Shown: positions 9,203 to 19,506, counted from the stretch's first letter. The stretch is 64,000 bases of DNA from Acinetobacter towneri DSM 14962 = CIP 107472 (GCF_000368785.1 NZ_KB849688.1:128943-192942), one strand, 5' to 3'. The notes: a model not told the origin generated them from the sequence alone. Numbers and translations are program-made.

Positions 9203-10351
9203 ATGACCCCAAAAAGCGCCCTTGCTGCATTATTACTATTACCAAGCTTTTCTTATGCAGCAACTGTCTTAGCTACACCACCAGAACTCAATAACAAATC
9301 ATACGTTTTGATGGATTATGAGACGGGACAAATTTTAGCTTCAAAAAATGAAAACGAAAAACTCGCCCCTGCCTCAATGACCAAAATGATGACTAGTTTC
9401 ATCATTGAACAAAAGTTATTAAAAGGCGAACTCACGGAAGATGAACAAGTCCGCATGAATGAGTCTGCATGGTGTCGTGGCAGCAGCACAGAATCATGTA
9501 TGTATGTTCCTTTAAATGGCACAGCAACCGTACTTGAAATGCTACGCGGAATTATCGTGCAATCGGGCAACGATGCATCTAAAGCCATGGCAGAGCACAT
9601 TGCAGGTAATGAAGGCACATTCGTTCACATGATGAATGAAGAAGCCAAACGTATTGGCATGAGCAATACCCAGTTTATGAACTCTACGGGTATGCCTGCT
9701 GAAGGTCACTTTTCTACCGCAAAAGATATGGCGACTTTAGCGCAGCACATCATCCATGACAGCTCAAAATACTACCCAATTTATTCTGAAAAAGAGTTTT
9801 CTTTTAATGGAATTAAACAAGGCAACCGTAATGCCCTGTTATATACCGACCCAAGCGTGGATGGTTTAAAAACAGGTCATACCAACGAAGCGGGTTACTG
9901 CTTAACCACTTCATCTAAACGTGGCCCAATGCGTTTAATTTCGGTGATTTTTGGTGCGCCAACCATGCAAGCTCGTGCAACTCAAACTCGTGAATTGTTA
10001 GCTTGGGGTTATGCAAACTACGAAACTGTACGTGTACAGCCTGCCAACCAAGTCTTAGCTAAAGCAAAAGTATGGTACGGTAAAAGCAAAGAAGCACAAA
10101 TTGGTTTGCCAGAAAACTTTAACGTGACCATGCCAAAAGGCAAAGCCAACCAAATTAAAACTCAATTGGTGGTTCAACCTAAATTGACTGCTCCTTTGAA
10201 AAAAGGTCAAGTGATTGGTAAATATGTCGCAACCTTAGATGGTAAAGTGATTGCTGAAAAACCATTGGTGGCGTTGCAGGAAGTGGAAGAAGCGGGTTTC
10301 TTTGCACGTATGCTAGACCATATCAAACAATTCTTTAGCAACTTATTCTAA
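9203..10351 (+). CDS. dacC: D-alanyl-D-alanine carboxypeptidase (PBP5/6 family)
   Basis: A penicillin-binding protein that trims the terminal D-Ala from peptidoglycan pentapeptides in the periplasm. From the ATG at 9203 it has 382 residues with a signal peptide (ALAALLLLPSFSYAA). The three active-site motifs are SMTK (Ser58, Lys61), SGN (121-123) and KTG (223-225). The C-terminal PBP5-associated beta domain and an amphipathic tail (FFARMLDHIKQFFSNLF) for inner-membrane anchoring are present. An in-frame ATG at 9158 exists but would precede a poorer signal peptide. A terminator follows at 10378. Confidence 0.93.
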   Translation: MTPKSALAALLLLPSFSYAATVLATPPELNNKSYVLMDYETGQILASKNENEKLAPASMTKMMTSFIIEQKLLKGELTEDEQVRMNESAWCRGSSTESCMYVPLNGTATVLEMLRGIIVQSGNDASKAMAEHIAGNEGTFVHMMNEEAKRIGMSNTQFMNSTGMPAEGHFSTAKDMATLAQHIIHDSSKYYPIYSEKEFSFNGIKQGNRNALLYTDPSVDGLKTGHTNEAGYCLTTSSKRGPMRLISVIFGAPTMQARATQTRELLAWGYANYETVRVQPANQVLAKAKVWYGKSKEAQIGLPENFNVTMPKGKANQIKTQLVVQPKLTAPLKKGQVIGKYVATLDGKVIAEKPLVALQEVEEAGFFARMLDHIKQFFSNLF

Positions 10352-10377
10352 GATTCATAAGCTTAGACTAAAGCGCA

Positions 10378-10407
10378 AAGCACACATGCCCGCATGTGTG
10401 CTTTTTT
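10378..10407 (+). terminator. Intrinsic terminator after dacC
   Basis: An 11-bp stem AGCACACATGC/GCATGTGTGCT with a 2-base centre, followed by TTTTTT. Confidence 0.92.
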
Positions 10408-10457
10408 ATTTTATACTGTCCTCAATCCTAAATTTATAAGCTAAAGATTTGTCCATC

Positions 10458-10988
10458 ATGAAAAAAAATGTGCGTGCTTATTTAGAGCAAACCCCAAAAA
10501 TTGACGCAAGCTGTTATGTAGATGAATTGTCGGTGGTGATTGGTGATGTGCATTTGGCCGCAAATGTATCGGTTTGGCCATTTGCCGTGATTCGTGGTGA
10601 TGTTAACCATATTCGGATTGGTCAAAATTCCAATGTGCAAGATCATGCCATGCTGCATGTTAGCCATAAAAAAGCCGACAAACCTGAAGGTTCACCGCTG
10701 ATTATTGGCGAAGATGTCACAGTTGGACATGGTGTGACCTTACACGGCTGCACCATTGGCAATCGGGTGTTATTGGGCATCAACACAATTGTTTTGGATG
10801 ATGTCATTATTGAAGATGATGTGATGATTGGCGCAGGGTCTTTAGTACCTCCGCGTAAGCGTTTGGAAAGTGGTTATTTGTACGTGGGTAGCCCTGTGCA
10901 AAAAGTTCGTCCTTTAACCGACAAGGAAAAAGAGTTTTTACCTTATTCTGCACGACACTATGTAAAAGTGGCGGGGAATTATCAATAA
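10458..10988 (+). CDS. Gamma-class carbonic anhydrase-like protein
   Basis: A left-handed beta-helix hexapeptide-repeat protein of 176 residues, in the gamma-carbonic anhydrase family (YrdA/CaiE/PaaY relatives). The repeat pattern is clear from about residue 15 to 140. The three zinc histidines are in QDHAMLH and VGHGVTLHG, and the conserved FAVIRGDVNHIRIG strand precedes them. The family forms trimers with metal sites between subunits; many members have weak or no proven carbonic anhydrase activity. The ATG at 10458 is preferred over an in-frame TTG three codons upstream. Confidence 0.88.
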   Translation: MKKNVRAYLEQTPKIDASCYVDELSVVIGDVHLAANVSVWPFAVIRGDVNHIRIGQNSNVQDHAMLHVSHKKADKPEGSPLIIGEDVTVGHGVTLHGCTIGNRVLLGINTIVLDDVIIEDDVMIGAGSLVPPRKRLESGYLYVGSPVQKVRPLTDKEKEFLPYSARHYVKVAGNYQ

Positions 10989-11027
10989 AATGCCTTAATT
11001 TACATGGGATACCCAGAAGTCAATTTT

Positions 11028-11057
11028 AAGCATGATGATTCCAAATTCATCATGCTT
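11028..11057. repeat. 11-bp inverted repeat in the gap before the PAAR cassette
   Basis: AAGCATGATGA, 8 bases, then TCATCATGCTT. No T-run follows on either strand, so it is a poor intrinsic terminator. It sits 40 bases after the carbonic anhydrase gene, at the border where the DNA becomes strongly AT-rich. It could be a transcript-end hairpin or a cassette boundary feature. Confidence 0.5.
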
Positions 11058-11240
11058 CTGATACACTTAAAAGTATAATAATCAGTATTATATTAATTTT
11101 AATAAAAGACATACTTATAAATAGAAAAATATGAACAAGTTTTTTTAAAACACTACAAATTTATCTCTCATATTTTCAATCTATTTTTTAGTAAGTATAT
11201 TTTTATTCACCAGACCACAATACCAATAAGAATTTAAATT

Positions 11241-11801
11241 ATGACTCGTCCTTTTGGCATTCAAGGCTCCACGACTTCACACGGTGGAATAGTTATTGCA
11301 ACGCAGTATAGCATCACCCAAATGGGGATTGCCTTCTTAAGAGCTGGTGATGGCTTTAGCTGTCCAAAATGTAAAATGTGGTCAACTCTAATCAAAAGTC
11401 AGGATCACGTCATTCTTGATGGTAAAGCAGTAGCTTATGTAGGGGATCACTTTACCTGTGGAGCAACTTTAATACCCAAACAAGCTCATGTCGTTGGAAC
11501 GCATCCAAAAACTGTTTCTTTCTCTCAGCAACAAAAAAACAAGCAATACTCACTTACTCAAAGTTTCCTAGGAAACCGCATTCGCCTAGAAGAACATGGA
11601 CTACAGTTCCAGCTTATCAATAAAAAATTCAACCTACCCATAAGTGGATGCTTCTATCTATTAACAACAAATGATGGACAAGAGTATAGCGGCTTTACTG
11701 ATCATGATGGTTTTACTGAAACTCTGCGTACAGGAATTAAATCCGAACAGGTCAGTCTACATATTTTTGACTTTTCACAACCAATGAATGAATGGGTATG
11801 A
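11241..11801 (+). CDS. PAAR-domain protein, probable type VI secretion spike tip
   Basis: 186 residues. The first 95 or so form a PAAR domain: GSTTSHGGIVI, ARxGD-like RAGDGFSCPKCKMWSTLI, GKAVAYVGDHFTCGATLI. The Cys/His residues (CPKC, DHFTC) suit the metal-bound tip of the needle. PAAR proteins cap the VgrG spike and carry effectors. The C-terminal 80 residues hold a small beta-rich module with SGFTDHDGFTETLRTG, a motif common in extensions of PAAR and VgrG proteins that connect to effectors. No vgrG or tss gene is in the window, so this is an orphan tip gene. It overlaps the next gene by 14 bases. The cassette is AT-richer than the flanking core genes. Confidence 0.85.
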   Translation: MTRPFGIQGSTTSHGGIVIATQYSITQMGIAFLRAGDGFSCPKCKMWSTLIKSQDHVILDGKAVAYVGDHFTCGATLIPKQAHVVGTHPKTVSFSQQQKNKQYSLTQSFLGNRIRLEEHGLQFQLINKKFNLPISGCFYLLTTNDGQEYSGFTDHDGFTETLRTGIKSEQVSLHIFDFSQPMNEWV

Positions 11802-12510
11802 TGATATGGAAACCACGAAGTTAGCATCCGCTTATAGTCGTACCATTTCTGGAAAATCTAATGCTTGGGTAGCATTTCCAGAAGAAAAGAACGTCTGTGA
11901 GTTTTCAGAACCATTATGTAATAACATTATTAAAGTACGCAATTATTACGTTACTCGACCTTACAACTTTATGATGAATTTAGATCAATGGTCGAGCATC
12001 ACAAATAAAATAGAATTACTCACAGCTATCAGATTTGGAATGGAATGGGATACCAATAATTTTCCCGAAGGATATTTATCGGATCCAGCATTTCACACTC
12101 AAATGTATATAAAGTTTCACAAGTATCTAATGAAAAATGTGATGCGAGAGGCTCCTAAAATTGTAGCTGAATTTCAAAAGGCTGTATTTAAGGCACGTTT
12201 TCTTATGACTTTTACCATTGATGAAGTAAAAGATATTCCTCATTTAAAAACCCACGATCAATTGCAGTCAGCTTTAATGAAAGCTAAAAACCTGCAAAAT
12301 CAGATTGATAAAATTAATGTGATTGATGCAACTAGAGATATGTTTTTAATCCAAAATAACAGAGGGCCGATCACAATTAATAGAAATATGTTTATTGATG
12401 TTTTTAAACAGGATTTTAATCCACACATGATTCAAATATTAAAATCTCAAGGTATATATTTAGGTGATCCAGACAATGTTCTATACAAAAAAATTCATAA
12501 TACCCCTTAG
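11788..12510 (+). CDS. Unknown protein, candidate type VI effector
   Basis: 240 residues from the ATG at 11788, or 234 from the ATG at 11806; neither has a strong Shine-Dalgarno. It overlaps the PAAR gene and is probably translated from the same mRNA. I recognise no family. There is no signal peptide and no convincing membrane helix. The N-terminal half has aromatic residues and two cysteines (KNVCEFSEPLCNN); the C-terminal half is helical and Lys/Gln-rich with a predicted coiled segment (about 150-190). Its position between a PAAR tip and a lipoprotein is the standard place for a secreted toxin. Effector status is inferred from context only, and the biochemical activity is unknown. Confidence 0.6.
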   Translation: MNGYDDMETTKLASAYSRTISGKSNAWVAFPEEKNVCEFSEPLCNNIIKVRNYYVTRPYNFMMNLDQWSSITNKIELLTAIRFGMEWDTNNFPEGYLSDPAFHTQMYIKFHKYLMKNVMREAPKIVAEFQKAVFKARFLMTFTIDEVKDIPHLKTHDQLQSALMKAKNLQNQIDKINVIDATRDMFLIQNNRGPITINRNMFIDVFKQDFNPHMIQILKSQGIYLGDPDNVLYKKIHNTP

Positions 12511-12955
12511 TATATTATGTTGCTTATTTTTAACTAGCTGCTCACTCGCCTCTCAAACAGACAAAAATAGTGAAGCACTGAAAAATGCTAATCGTGGAAT
12601 AGTGGGTACATTGTTATCTGATGCCAAAGTGTACCAAATCGCCTCCACATCCGAACCCTCTCCCTTAACGCAGCAATTACTACTTTCAACACTTGAAAAA
12701 GTTGCTGTAATACGAGGCTATGAGCAAACTATTGGCAATGCTTATCATTTTGATGCTGATCTAAATATTGCCCAAATCAATCAAATCTGCTGGATGGGGA
12801 TTTTTCTGCAGAAATATAAGCCATATTTACCAACGCAAATTGAAAAACATGAAAGCTACCTCTGGATTAATACCTATATTAAACATTGGCAACAACAACT
12901 AAATAGCACTTATGGTGAGACATTGATTGAAAATGACTGTAGAAAATCAGAGTAA
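12476..12955 (+). CDS. Lipoprotein, candidate immunity protein
   Basis: 159 residues from the ATG at 12476, chosen because AGGTGA lies 8 bases upstream; an in-frame GTG at 12464 is less likely. The signal peptide ends in the lipobox LTSC with Ser at +2, which predicts outer-membrane anchoring facing the periplasm. The mature region is soluble and mostly helical, with three cysteines beyond the lipid-bearing one or near it (INQICWMG, ENDCRKSE). It overlaps the preceding gene by 35 bases, which suggests translational coupling. A periplasmic lipoprotein following a PAAR-linked unknown gene fits an immunity protein against a periplasm-acting toxin. No sequence family was recognised. Confidence 0.6.
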   Translation: MFYTKKFIIPLSILCCLFLTSCSLASQTDKNSEALKNANRGIVGTLLSDAKVYQIASTSEPSPLTQQLLLSTLEKVAVIRGYEQTIGNAYHFDADLNIAQINQICWMGIFLQKYKPYLPTQIEKHESYLWINTYIKHWQQQLNSTYGETLIENDCRKSE

Positions 12956-13117
12956 ATCTATAACGTTCAAGCTATTCTTGGCGAAACGTTGATTATATTT
13001 TTGTTGATTTATCTCCGAGCATGCAGGTGCGATAACATCTTAAAGAAATCCCCTTTCAACATAGCCACATCCCCCTAAATTTTGTAGAATATGCGTTTTA
13101 CCCCATGGTGCTTTTCA

Positions 13118-13603
13118 ATGACCGCTTGGACTGCTCACGTTACTGTCGCCACCGTTATCGAAAAAAACGGAAAATTCCTGTTTGTTGAAGAACATACAGA
13201 AGGTGTGACGCATAGCGTGTTTAATCAGCCTGCAGGGCATGTTGAAGCTGGCGAAAGCTTAATTGAAGCAGCAATACGTGAAACCATGGAAGAAACTGGG
13301 CATCGGGTGAAAATTAATGCCTTACTCGGTATTTATAGCTATACTCCGCCTATGTTTCCTGACCGCACCTATTATCGCTTCTGCTTTCTAGCCGAATCGC
13401 TGCAACATGATGCGCAAGCCCAGCTCGATTCCGATATTATCGGTACTGTGTGGATGTCTGCAGATGAACTGGCTGAATCGGCACGTGCCCGAAGTCCGTT
13501 GGTACTGAAAGCGGTTCAAGATGCGCTCAGTGGTCAATCTTATCCTTTATCGCTCATTTACGAGCACCAAAATTCTCCCCTTATTTCTAGTTTGGATGCC
13601 TAA
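13118..13603 (+). CDS. nudJ: NUDIX hydrolase, NudJ-type phosphatase
   Basis: The Nudix box [22 protein letters not shown] matches Gx5Ex7REUxEExG, with flanking residues as in NudJ. NudJ enzymes hydrolyse nucleotide di- and triphosphates and HMP-pyrophosphate. From the ATG at 13118 the protein has 161 residues and starts as E. coli NudJ does, just before HVTVATVI; an upstream ATG at 13091 would add 9 residues. It is directly followed by mnmA, hflD and purB, the same order as in E. coli, which supports the assignment. Confidence 0.88.
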   Translation: MTAWTAHVTVATVIEKNGKFLFVEEHTEGVTHSVFNQPAGHVEAGESLIEAAIRETMEETGHRVKINALLGIYSYTPPMFPDRTYYRFCFLAESLQHDAQAQLDSDIIGTVWMSADELAESARARSPLVLKAVQDALSGQSYPLSLIYEHQNSPLISSLDA

Positions 13604-13607
13604 TCCT

Positions 13608-14741
13608 ATGCAACAACGTGTCATCGTCGGTATGTCAGGTGGTGTAGATTCATCTGTTTCTGCTGCACTTCTACTTCAACAAGGTTATCAAGTTGAAGGG
13701 CTTTTCATGAAAAACTGGGAAGAAGATGACGGCACTGAATATTGCACCGCGATGGAAGATCTTGCCGATGCGCAAGCGGTGTGCGACAAGCTAGGCATTA
13801 AGTTGCATACAGCCAACTTTGCGATGGAATATTGGGATCGGGTTTTTGAGCATTTTCTTGCCGAATATGCCGCAGGACGCACGCCAAACCCAGATATTTT
13901 ATGCAATAAAGAAATTAAGTTCCGTGCCTTTTTAGATCACGCCATGAATTTAGGTGCAGATTTTATCGCCACAGGTCACTACGCTCGTCGTGGTGGAACG
14001 CAGTACAACTCCAAAGGTGAAGCATACGCTCCACTGTTACGTGGTTTAGATAAAAATAAAGATCAAACCTATTTCTTACATGCAGTGCATGGTCGTGAAA
14101 TCAATAAAACCTTGTTCCCTGTGGGCGAAATTGAAAAGCCGCAAGTCCGAAAAATTGCCGAAGAACTAGATTTAGTCACTGCCAAGAAAAAAGACTCGAC
14201 AGGGATTTGCTTTATTGGTGAACGTCGCTTTAATGATTTCTTAAAACAATATTTGCCTGCTCAAGCTGGAAAAATTGTTTTAGACGATGGCAAAGAGGTT
14301 GGTGAACATCACGGCTTAATGTACTATACGCTCGGTCAGCGTGGCGGGATTGGTATTGGCGGCTTAAAAGGTGTTGCTGAAGGTGCATGGTTTGTCCTGC
14401 ATAAAGATATTGAAAACAATCGTTTAGTGATTGGTCAAGGTCATGAACATCCACTCATGCAAAGCACTATTTTATGGAGCGAAGCAATTGATTGGGTGGC
14501 AGGTGAACAAGAAATTCCAGCGTCAGGCTTCCGTTGTACTTGTCGCACTCGCTATCGCCAAGATGATCAGGACTGTGTAATTTTCAATGATGACAGCATG
14601 CCTGGCGGTGTACGTGTGGAATTTGATGAGCCACAACGTGCAGTCACTCCTGGTCAAAGTGTCGTATTCTATTCAGGCGAAGTGTGTTTAGGTGGTGGTG
14701 TGATTCACCATACCAATGCACCTAAACCCGATTTTATTTAA
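13608..14741 (+). CDS. mnmA: tRNA-specific 2-thiouridylase MnmA
   Basis: A 377-residue enzyme that installs the 2-thio group on the wobble uridine (U34) of tRNA-Lys, -Glu and -Gln, using ATP and sulfur relayed by Tus proteins. The PP-loop SGGVDSS is at residues 10-16. The catalytic cysteines are Cys99 ([12 protein letters not shown]) and Cys201 ([12 protein letters not shown]), as in the E. coli enzyme. The frame is open upstream to 13521 inside nudJ, but the ATG at 13608 gives the family's N-terminus, 4 bases after the nudJ stop. Confidence 0.96.
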   Translation: MQQRVIVGMSGGVDSSVSAALLLQQGYQVEGLFMKNWEEDDGTEYCTAMEDLADAQAVCDKLGIKLHTANFAMEYWDRVFEHFLAEYAAGRTPNPDILCNKEIKFRAFLDHAMNLGADFIATGHYARRGGTQYNSKGEAYAPLLRGLDKNKDQTYFLHAVHGREINKTLFPVGEIEKPQVRKIAEELDLVTAKKKDSTGICFIGERRFNDFLKQYLPAQAGKIVLDDGKEVGEHHGLMYYTLGQRGGIGIGGLKGVAEGAWFVLHKDIENNRLVIGQGHEHPLMQSTILWSEAIDWVAGEQEIPASGFRCTCRTRYRQDDQDCVIFNDDSMPGGVRVEFDEPQRAVTPGQSVVFYSGEVCLGGGVIHHTNAPKPDFI

Positions 14742-14753
14742 GGATTGTTTCGG

Positions 14754-15485
14754 ATGACAGAGTTACCGTTTCAACAGTCACCAACTCTGAATGTTCGCCA
14801 AAATCGTGCCTTGGCGTTAGCGGGTGTGTTTCAAGCCACCCAGCTCACGCACATGACTGCACTCACAGGTCGACAAAGTATTGGTGAAAGCGGTAACTTT
14901 TATTTTGAGCAATTGATTAAAGCCAGTTTAAATATCCGTCCAAGTAGCAACCACAGTTCGCAAACTTTAGATTTTTTTAATCATTTGGCCGATATATCTT
15001 TAGGTTTAAAAACACTAGAAAGCAGCATCAACCAACCTTTTAATACTGCCCCTAAATCGCGTTTACCTAAATTATCCAATACCAAACTACCCATGTCGTA
15101 TGCGATGGCACTCTTACAATTAGAAAAGAAAGTGTATAGCAATCCTAAATACGTCGAAATTATTGAACAATCGCAGCAAAAAATCTTAAAACAACTTTCA
15201 TTTTTTGATCATAACTATTTGCATCCCAGTATTATTGCCAATTTAGCCCAAACTTATGTCGATACTGCGGGACAAATTAACCCGCGCATTATGGTACGTG
15301 GCAATGCAGAAGCATTTAAGGATTCTGCACATACCAACCGAATTCGAGCTTCGCTTTTTACAGGCTTACAAATGGCACACCTTTGGCGTCAACTTGGTGG
15401 CAGTTCATGGGGCATGGTATTTAGCAAACGTAAATTATTACGTGATATTCAAGATCTGGCGCGTTTACAGTATCAGGTGGTTTAA
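14754..15485 (+). CDS. hflD: HflD-like lysogenization regulator
   Basis: 243 residues from the ATG at 14754, which has AAGGA upstream; an in-frame TTG at 14745 is rejected. HflD is a peripheral membrane, helical protein that in E. coli binds phage lambda CII. The conserved start ([24 protein letters not shown]), the PRIMVRGN motif and the C-terminal [19 protein letters not shown] support the call, as does its place between mnmA and purB. Its physiological role outside lambda biology is poorly defined. Confidence 0.92.
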   Translation: MTELPFQQSPTLNVRQNRALALAGVFQATQLTHMTALTGRQSIGESGNFYFEQLIKASLNIRPSSNHSSQTLDFFNHLADISLGLKTLESSINQPFNTAPKSRLPKLSNTKLPMSYAMALLQLEKKVYSNPKYVEIIEQSQQKILKQLSFFDHNYLHPSIIANLAQTYVDTAGQINPRIMVRGNAEAFKDSAHTNRIRASLFTGLQMAHLWRQLGGSSWGMVFSKRKLLRDIQDLARLQYQVV

Positions 15486-15531
15486 ACCATGCTGAACACG
15501 CTTTTGTTTTAGGTTTAATTCCAAAGTTTAA

Positions 15532-16929
<1,398 letters not shown>

Positions 16930-16953
16930 TTTGTAAAAGCATTCATCACAATA

Positions 16954-16986
16954 CAAAAATGCGAAGCTTCGGCTTCGCATTTTTAT
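16954..16986 (+). terminator. Intrinsic terminator after purB
   Basis: Stem ATGCGAAGC/GCTTCGCAT closed by a TTCG tetraloop, flanked by A's and T's. It ends the nudJ-mnmA-hflD-purB unit. Confidence 0.94.
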
Positions 16987-17020
16987 TAGAATAAAACAAA
17001 TCTTCCAACTTAAACATCAC

Positions 17021-17641
17021 ATGCAAAATCAATTCCGCATTCAACATTACTGTGCTTTAGGCTTAGTCATACTCGCCATGCTTGCTGCCAGTATTCAACC
17101 ACTGGAATTTGAATCGTATCTACTGCATCAGGCAGGCACAGTTTTTATGCTCGCGGCTTTATTGATTGCGTTTAAAAAAGTAGGACTGAGTTTTTCTAGC
17201 TTTGTGCTGTATTTAATATTTTTACTGATTCATATTGTCGGAGCACATTATCTGTATTCTTATGTGCCCTATAATGATTGGATTTTGCACAGCTTTGGCT
17301 TCAATTTAGATCAGAGCATGGGTTGGTCACGCAATATGTATGACCGTTTTGTGCATTTGGCTTATGGTATTTTGCTCTATCCTGTTTTATTGCGCTTGTT
17401 TGAAGTCTGGTTTCCAAAAAACAAACCTATCGTTTTATATCTTTTGGTCATTCAATTTATCATGGCAAGCAGTTTAATTTATGAATGGGTGGAATGGCTC
17501 ATTGCGCTTGGCTTATCGCCAGAAGATGCTGAAAATTATAATGGTCAGCAAGGTGATATTTGGGATGCACACATGGATATGCTTTTAGCAACGATAGGAG
17601 CAATGCTGATGGGATGCTTCTACTTGATCAAGAAACCCTAA
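17021..17641 (+). CDS. DUF2238 (YjdF-type) inner-membrane protein
   Basis: 206 residues with about six hydrophobic segments. The conserved acidic and aromatic motifs DRFVHLAYGILLYP, YEWVEWLIAL and GDIWDAHMDMLLATIGA define the YjdF/DUF2238 family. Function is unproven; the polar residues inside membrane helices resemble those of small membrane-embedded enzymes or transporters. It is convergent with the cytochrome b561 gene, only 30 bases apart and without an obvious terminator between them. Confidence 0.82.
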   Translation: MQNQFRIQHYCALGLVILAMLAASIQPLEFESYLLHQAGTVFMLAALLIAFKKVGLSFSSFVLYLIFLLIHIVGAHYLYSYVPYNDWILHSFGFNLDQSMGWSRNMYDRFVHLAYGILLYPVLLRLFEVWFPKNKPIVLYLLVIQFIMASSLIYEWVEWLIALGLSPEDAENYNGQQGDIWDAHMDMLLATIGAMLMGCFYLIKKP

Positions 17642-17671
17642 CAGGATGCCTCTTTCGTACTAAATCCAAAT

Positions 17672-18304
17672 TTATTGCCAATACCACCACCAGAAGCCAG
17701 CTAAACTTGCGACTGAAATCATCCAGATCAACACCGTTAATACTGCAGGTTTACCCGACCCCCAAAACATGGTTTTGGCAAGCCATTTTTTAAACAATAC
17801 GCTGCTTAAAGTTAAGCTCGCTAAATGCACCAATACCGCAGCTAAGAATAAATTTGCTGCAAATTCATGTAGCTCTTTTAAAGTATGACTTTGGGTATAA
17901 TCGGTGAAAAATCCAACCAACACAGTTAAAGGCAATGCCAACCAAATCAACAAAATACTGAATTGAAACGCACTGGAACTGCCTGACTTTAAAAACGGTA
18001 ATGAAAAAAACTGCTGTGGCTGTTTCCAATCGCGTTTTACAAATTGTTGAATCATGCCTAAACGTTTAGAAATTCCTGTCGGCTGTGTGCTGTTCAACAT
18101 ACTCAACACCTGCCATACGATTCGTAAAGCTAAACTAATCCCCAACGTATAGCCAAAAGCCATATGTAACTGATGCCATTCTTCCGCATCACCTGTTAAG
18201 TAAGCCCCTGTAAAACTTAGCAGCATCACCACATGCAAAAAGCGAATCATTAAATCTGTAGATGTTGATTGCTTCGCGGGCACACTATTTGTTTGCATAT
18301 TCAA
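17672..18304 (-). CDS. Cytochrome b561-type membrane protein
   Basis: A 210-residue di-haem cytochrome b of the bacterial b561/Ni-Fe hydrogenase b-subunit type. Four main transmembrane helices are visible. Candidate haem-ligand histidines lie in RFLHVVM, HQLHMAFGYTLG, ELHEFAANL and VLVHLAS. Such proteins pass electrons between quinones and periplasmic partners. No hydrogenase or molybdoenzyme subunit is nearby, so the partner is unknown. Confidence 0.82.
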   Translation of the reverse strand: MNMQTNSVPAKQSTSTDLMIRFLHVVMLLSFTGAYLTGDAEEWHQLHMAFGYTLGISLALRIVWQVLSMLNSTQPTGISKRLGMIQQFVKRDWKQPQQFFSLPFLKSGSSSAFQFSILLIWLALPLTVLVGFFTDYTQSHTLKELHEFAANLFLAAVLVHLASLTLSSVLFKKWLAKTMFWGSGKPAVLTVLIWMISVASLAGFWWWYWQ

Positions 18305-18408
18305 TCTATCAAGGTGGTTTTGTTCTTATCACAAAGATATAACATCAAGCTGAATTGAAAATTAAGATGCTTAAATCAAAGACCCTATATTTTTGAATAA
18401 AAGTGAAT

Positions 18409-18442
18409 AAAAAAATTGCGCTCAATTGAGCGCAATTTTTAG
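18409..18442 (-). terminator. Intrinsic terminator downstream of sohB
   Basis: A perfect palindrome, AAATTGCGCTC/GAGCGCAATTT around AATT, with A-run and T-run flanks. It lies 30 bases past the sohB stop and works on either strand by sequence. Confidence 0.9.
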
Positions 18443-18470
18443 ATAAATTTTAGAAGTTAGATCATCACTA

Positions 18471-19433
18471 TTACAGTTTAGGATCACGGATTTGCAACAA
18501 ACTGCTGTTGGCTTTGCTTAGGCTATCAACCAGTTTATTCATCACTGCAGGAATCAAACTGTCTGCCATTTGTGCAGCTTGCAAACCCAGTTTTTCACCC
18601 AAAGTTGGCTTTTTACGGGTTTGAATCACATAAATATCATGCTGTGGCAACAAACTTAGTAAGTATTCATCTGAGGTTTGTAACTTATCTACCAAGTTTA
18701 AATCCAGTGCATCCTGACCATACCAATGCTCACCTGTTGCCACTTTTTCAACATTCAGTTGTGGACGGTATTTTTCGACAAAGTGTTTAAATAGTACATG
18801 AGTTTGTTGCAATTCTTCTTCAAACTTAGCCTTGCCTTCTTCGGTATTTTCACCAAACATGGTCACAGTGCGTTTGTATTGACCTGCTGTGTACATCTCA
18901 AAATCTATATTTTTTTCTTTGAGCAAGCGATTAAAGTTAGGCACTTGTGCCACTACGCCAATAGAACCCAAAATCGCAAATGGCGCTGACACAATTTCTG
19001 AACCAATACATGCCATCATATAGCCACCACTTGCTGCGACTTTATCGACGCAAATCGTGAGATGGAAACCTGCATCACGCAAACGTACCAATTGTGCAGC
19101 TGCAAGCCCATAACCATGCACCATACCGCCTGGACTTTCCAAACGTACCACAACACGGTCACGTCCAGCTTTGGCCGTTGCCAAAATTAGGGTGATTTCT
19201 TCACGCAATTGCTCTACAGCAGACGCAGCAGTATCACCTTTAAAATCCAACACATAAATTTTTTGATTGTTCTTTTTACGGGCGCGCGCTTCACGTGCCA
19301 TTTGTTGTGAAAGTTGTAATAGCTCGAGTTTAGATGCCGTGGTTTGCGCAATTTTTTTTCGTTGTTCATTAATTCGCGCATTCAAATGACTAATCCGAAT
19401 TTCGGCAGGTAGTTTAGGTAAATGAAATAACAT
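18471..19433 (-). CDS. sohB: SohB-like S49 family protease
   Basis: A 320-residue peptidase of the SppA/SohB (S49) family, which degrades signal peptides or membrane-protein fragments at the inner membrane. The catalytic dyad is Ser135 (KVAASGGYMMA) and Lys187 (AGQYKRTVTMF), a 52-residue spacing that I recall for this family. RVVVRLESPGGMVHGYGLA and FAILGSIGVVAQ are also typical. Unlike E. coli SohB it has no clear N-terminal membrane helix from the available start; residues 1-55 are instead charged and helical. It may associate peripherally, or the true start may lie upstream. Confidence 0.88.
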   Translation of the reverse strand: MLFHLPKLPAEIRISHLNARINEQRKKIAQTTASKLELLQLSQQMAREARARKKNNQKIYVLDFKGDTAASAVEQLREEITLILATAKAGRDRVVVRLESPGGMVHGYGLAAAQLVRLRDAGFHLTICVDKVAASGGYMMACIGSEIVSAPFAILGSIGVVAQVPNFNRLLKEKNIDFEMYTAGQYKRTVTMFGENTEEGKAKFEEELQQTHVLFKHFVEKYRPQLNVEKVATGEHWYGQDALDLNLVDKLQTSDEYLLSLLPQHDIYVIQTRKKPTLGEKLGLQAAQMADSLIPAVMNKLVDSLSKANSSLLQIRDPKL

Positions 19434-19506
19434 AAAAATGAGTTCTCAATTTAATTCGGTTTATTAGGACTACATTAGGTCAATTTCGACTTTTTCAATA
19501 CTTTTT

